A stretch of DNA of 64,000 nt from Bdellovibrionales bacterium GWA2_49_15 (GTDB lineage Bacteria; Bdellovibrionota; Bacteriovoracia; Bacteriovoracales; Bacteriovoracaceae). The stretch is taken from NCBI GenBank assembly GCA_001769855.1, contig MEPP01000011.1, positions 156,096 to 220,095 on the forward strand. Direction: 5' to 3'. The notes under the pieces were generated by a model that did no database searches, had not been told where the DNA came from, and saw only the letters and a program-made list of their open reading frames with translations. Positions 61,603 through 64,000 of this stretch are shown here, in pieces. Position numbers and translations under genes: made by a program. Positions within the stretch are counted from its first letter, which is position 1; each line of letters opens with the position of its first letter.

Positions 61603-63282
61603 TCATGGTGACGGGATGCTAGTAATTTCAACTACACTTCGCATTAGCATTTCTTCATCCACCCATACGTTTCCTGTTGCCGGCCCCGTGGTTCCGCCTC
61701 CTACATGATCACAAGCAGTGTCTGCATTAGTATATTGCGAGCAGCTTTTCCCCCAAGAATTTCTGAGAAGATATTGCAGTTTGCCATTGGAACATCGTTG
61801 ACCGATGAGGAGTGACTCATGCCATGCACAATCTTTAACCTGAGTCCAAGCCGCTTGAAGGGCGACATCCATGCGTGGGCCAGTTGCAGTCATTTTTCCT
61901 TCTAGGACCATGTTATTTAACTTCGTGGCGATATCCAAGTTGGGCAGGCCTGATCCAAATGCGACTTGGACGTCTGAGGTGCAAGCTGTGAGTTCCGCAT
62001 TGTCCGTATTGCCGGATTCTTTGATCTGATCGAGGAGAGTGCCGTATGGGGAGCCGGAACCATCTCCTCCAGAGAATGAATTTGCTGTCGTTATGATGCT
62101 CGTGTATTTAGGGTTGTTTGAATCAAATCCTGTCTTGGCGAGCTTCAGACATTTTTGGATTGCGCGTGCGTACTCCAGGACTTTTTCGAATTGCTCCTTA
62201 AGCTGCCTTTGGCGCTCTTGTTCGGCACCATTTCCGGAAACTGCTGTAGTTACAATTGGATTGCTCGCGAGGCCTTCAATATAACTTTGCAAGGGGGTGA
62301 GGACTCTTTTTTCAAGCTGCTGAGAAAATATTTTTACCCGATCTTCCTGTTTTGGCCGGGTAGAAATCATAGAACCATCAGAGTGCAAAAAATCACTTTG
62401 ATCTGCTTCAGCAGCAAACATATTTGCACAATAGTTAATCGACAATGGCATTTTTTGATTGTCAGTAAAATAACCTCGAAGATGGCCTCTTACAGTGTCT
62501 CTCCTGAGTGGGGCCTTTAAGGCGGTACAACTTGGATTTGCAGGAGCGTTACTCTCGGTCGATGCGGGGTCTCGTGGATTGCAAGAATTAAGTAAGATGG
62601 CCTGAAAAAAGCTTCCAGGTGTTACCTGCGATAGCAATTTCTTCACAGCATCATAAGAGGGAAATTCAACATCAGGAAGTTGATTGCGTGGGGGGCAAGG
62701 ATTGTTGGGGGAGATCATGTCGGGGTCTCTAGAAAAGTTTGTCAAAAAGATAAACGAATTATACTCGTCTGCCATCTTGTCATAGAGCCGACGGGCCGAA
62801 TGGTGCTTATATTTTTCGTAAATCTTATACATAGTATCAAAATATTTCTTTTGCTCCACGCTCTTCATTGCGGAGTATAGCGGATCGCAACTGCCGCAAT
62901 ATCCATATTTATTTGAAGCATTGATAACATCGCAAACATAACCATTTTCGAGGGCCGTTTGTTGTTTTTGTCTATCATGGCCTGTTTTTTTACTTCCCCA
63001 TCGTACACTATCGGCGGCCATCGCCACGGCACAGTGGCGATAGGGCCTATTATATTTTTTTTGATGGTAGGCCTGTGTCATCTGAGAGGCGGCGTTGGCA
63101 TAGCAAGTCGACAAATCGCCTTGTGCCTGGACAGGAACATCGACCATGGGGCCATTGCCTTGATCGAGTCTTAGGTCCGCGACCTGGACGCCAGTTCCAG
63201 CAGTTCCCGGAGCAACACATTGTCCCGCCAAGACAAACCTGGAAAAAGCGATAGAAAAAATGAGGATAGACAAAACTCTCAT
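61603..63282 (-). CDS. Secreted papain-like (C1-type) cysteine protease
   Basis: A 559-residue exported protein (signal MRVLSILIFSIAFSRFVLAG). The papain-type residues are visible: oxyanion Gln and nucleophile Cys in QAQGDLSTCYANAASQM (~58), His in CAWHESLLIG (~495) and Asn in LRNSWGKSC (~515). About 430 residues lie between Cys and His, far more than in papain, including many extra cysteines and a coiled segment (ERQRQLKEQFEKVLEYA). No N-terminal propeptide is evident. It may act outside the cell or in the periplasm and probably shares an mRNA with the small secreted protein. Confidence 0.85.
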   Translation of the reverse strand: MRVLSILIFSIAFSRFVLAGQCVAPGTAGTGVQVADLRLDQGNGPMVDVPVQAQGDLSTCYANAASQMTQAYHQKKYNRPYRHCAVAMAADSVRWGSKKTGHDRQKQQTALENGYVCDVINASNKYGYCGSCDPLYSAMKSVEQKKYFDTMYKIYEKYKHHSARRLYDKMADEYNSFIFLTNFSRDPDMISPNNPCPPRNQLPDVEFPSYDAVKKLLSQVTPGSFFQAILLNSCNPRDPASTESNAPANPSCTALKAPLRRDTVRGHLRGYFTDNQKMPLSINYCANMFAAEADQSDFLHSDGSMISTRPKQEDRVKIFSQQLEKRVLTPLQSYIEGLASNPIVTTAVSGNGAEQERQRQLKEQFEKVLEYARAIQKCLKLAKTGFDSNNPKYTSIITTANSFSGGDGSGSPYGTLLDQIKESGNTDNAELTACTSDVQVAFGSGLPNLDIATKLNNMVLEGKMTATGPRMDVALQAAWTQVKDCAWHESLLIGQRCSNGKLQYLLRNSWGKSCSQYTNADTACDHVGGGTTGPATGNVWVDEEMLMRSVVEITSIPSP

Positions 63283-63384
63283 TGTTTACTTATCGGCACG
63301 AGTCTATTCAGAGTTAAAAACAACAGTATTGCCCTGCCCTCCATGAAACAGCTTGAATTTACAGAAGGGTAGAAGATATAGACT

Positions 63385-63422
63385 GCCCTCCTTTTAAACC
63401 GAGGGCTTCCATCGCTTGATGG
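63385..63422 (+). other. Two adjacent hairpins upstream of the IS110 fragment
   Basis: GCCCTC/GAGGGC (63385-63390, 63401-63406) and CCATC/GATGG (63409-63413, 63418-63422) form two stem-loops ~60 bases before the transposase start. In IS110-group elements the non-coding end upstream of the transposase encodes the structured bridge RNA, so this could be a remnant of it. Confidence 0.35.
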
Positions 63423-63480
63423 CTACCTCAAATGGAGAGCAAAATTCATGCTCGAAACCATAACCAAAGAGGGGCCGTCT

Positions 63481-63741
63481 ATGAGTAAAAATGTAATTTA
63501 TGTTGGCGTTGATGTCGAAGATAATTCTTTCCATTTTACTGTCTATTTCCCAATCACGGGCGAAGTTCTTGAATCTAAAACAAGACCAACAGTTAAGAGT
63601 CTGGTAAATAAACTAGAAGACATTAAGTCCAAGTTTCCCGATTACACTTTAAAAATCTGCAACGAGGCAATCTATCTCGGTTGCGGTCTTCAGCGAGATT
63701 TAACTACCTCGAAAAGTGCCATTTTTTTCGAAGGCAGGTAG
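63481..63741 (+). mobile_element. Truncated IS110-family transposase (N-terminal fragment)
   Basis: From ATG 63481 (GAGGGG upstream) the product begins NVIYVGVDVEDNSFHFTVY, with the first Asp of the DEDD RuvC-like site, and continues to LKICNEAIYLGCGLQRDL, the Glu-containing motif of IS110 recombinases. Homology ends near residue 73; the last ~13 residues are read out of the flanking sequence. The rest of the ~300-residue protein, including the Ser-containing Tnp domain, is missing. This is a dead remnant. Confidence 0.8.
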
Positions 63742-63779
63742 ACCCGCTCCGGTTTCATCATGACGCCATTTTGATAATC
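63732..63779 (-). pseudogene. Scrap of the 3' end of a second 5'-nucleotidase gene
   Basis: The minus strand encodes DYQNGVMMKPERVYLP, which matches the very C-terminus of the intact nucleotidase of this window (NQGGIMMRPERVYLP) at 11 of 15 positions. A TAA directly upstream (63780-63782) and absence of a stop after the final Pro show that only this piece survives. It abuts the end of the IS110 homology. Confidence 0.4.
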
Positions 63780-63854
63780 TTAAGCGCGTTTGATTTTTCC
63801 ACAAAAGATCCCGCAAAATTTAAAAGTTTGAATATATTCTAGCACGCGTCTCCG

Positions 63855-64000
63855 TTATAATAACATTCTTAGCTTATCCCACATCTTTTTAAAAATCATT
63901 AACGCAATGGCCCTAGGCCTTTCCTGAAAAATCCTTAAGATTTCTGGAATGCTTTTTTCGATTAGTGGAAAAAATTTTATTGGCCAAGAATTTAGTGGTC
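63855..64000 (-). CDS. Possible gene 3' end running off the right edge
   Basis: A minus-strand frame enters at base 64000 and stops at TAA 63855-63857. The 47 visible residues (IKFFPLIEKSIPEILRIF, RPRAIALMIFKKMWDK) look like protein rather than random translation, with amphipathic basic helices at the C-terminus. Family unknown, start outside the window. Confidence 0.35.
   Translation of the reverse strand, partial: PLNSWPIKFFPLIEKSIPEILRIFQERPRAIALMIFKKMWDKLRMLL

Overview
The window looks like chromosome of a Gram-negative, flagellated bacterium, most plausibly of the Bdellovibrionota (Bdellovibrio/Bacteriovorax side). The evidence is a short (276 aa) flagellin, a large share of genes with Sec signal peptides but no recognisable family, several secreted papain-like proteins, PilZ-like and class III cyclase-like signalling proteins, and densely packed genes with many 4-base stop/start overlaps. 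Taxonomy is inferred from gene content only. Most of the window has balanced base composition; about 52.3-58.0 kb is clearly AT-rich.

Left part (1-24 kb): a ThrE-type exporter (cut by the window edge) with a secreted partner; a proline operon (PutA, ProC and a hotdog-fold protein); a secreted Kazal-type inhibitor; a LysR regulator; a NIF3/TPR/microprotein group; two very large secreted proteins of unknown function (about 825 and 805 aa) around a thioesterase and an M15 peptidase; a YiiX-like hydrolase; flagellin with a FliA-like promoter; small secreted proteins; and an orphan substrate-binding lipoprotein coupled to a sensor histidine kinase.

Centre (24.2-33.4 kb): the most striking locus. 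Seven minus-strand genes encode a nearly complete dedicated type II fatty acid/polyketide synthase: ACP, ketoreductase, ketosynthase, a Cys-less ketosynthase-like chain-length-factor candidate, dehydratase, an SDR without the catalytic Tyr, and a second ketoreductase. Divergently transcribed from the same 149-bp region are a radical SAM enzyme of the MJ0619/tetraether-synthase (Tes) type, a B12-binding-type radical SAM enzyme and a CAT/condensation-fold acyltransferase. I infer a pathway that builds a special acyl chain, modifies it by radical chemistry (C-C coupling, methylation or cyclisation) and transfers it to an acceptor.

33-51 kb: periplasmic enzymes (5'-nucleotidase family, phospholipase D family, phosphodiester glycosidase, MsrB), a membrane cyclase-like protein, an acetoacetate decarboxylase-family protein, a TPR/winged-helix protein, then three secreted-protein genes sharing a conserved upstream element (CTGCC-N10-GGCAG-N26-CTGCC), an HNH endonuclease, a second papain-like candidate, a HAD phosphatase and an AbiE-type toxin/antitoxin pair with a palindromic operator.

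51-64 kb: Tpx; a decayed region; an AT-rich three-gene operon (glutamate-cysteine-ligase-like enzyme, PilZ-like protein, membrane GAF/cyclase-like sensor) that looks horizontally acquired; a DUF438/hemerythrin/PAS sensor with a near-consensus promoter overlapping a 16-bp palindrome; two frameshifted genes; a secreted papain-like protease with a small secreted partner; and a truncated IS110-family transposase beside a scrap of a second 5'-nucleotidase gene. No rRNA, tRNA or CRISPR array was seen.
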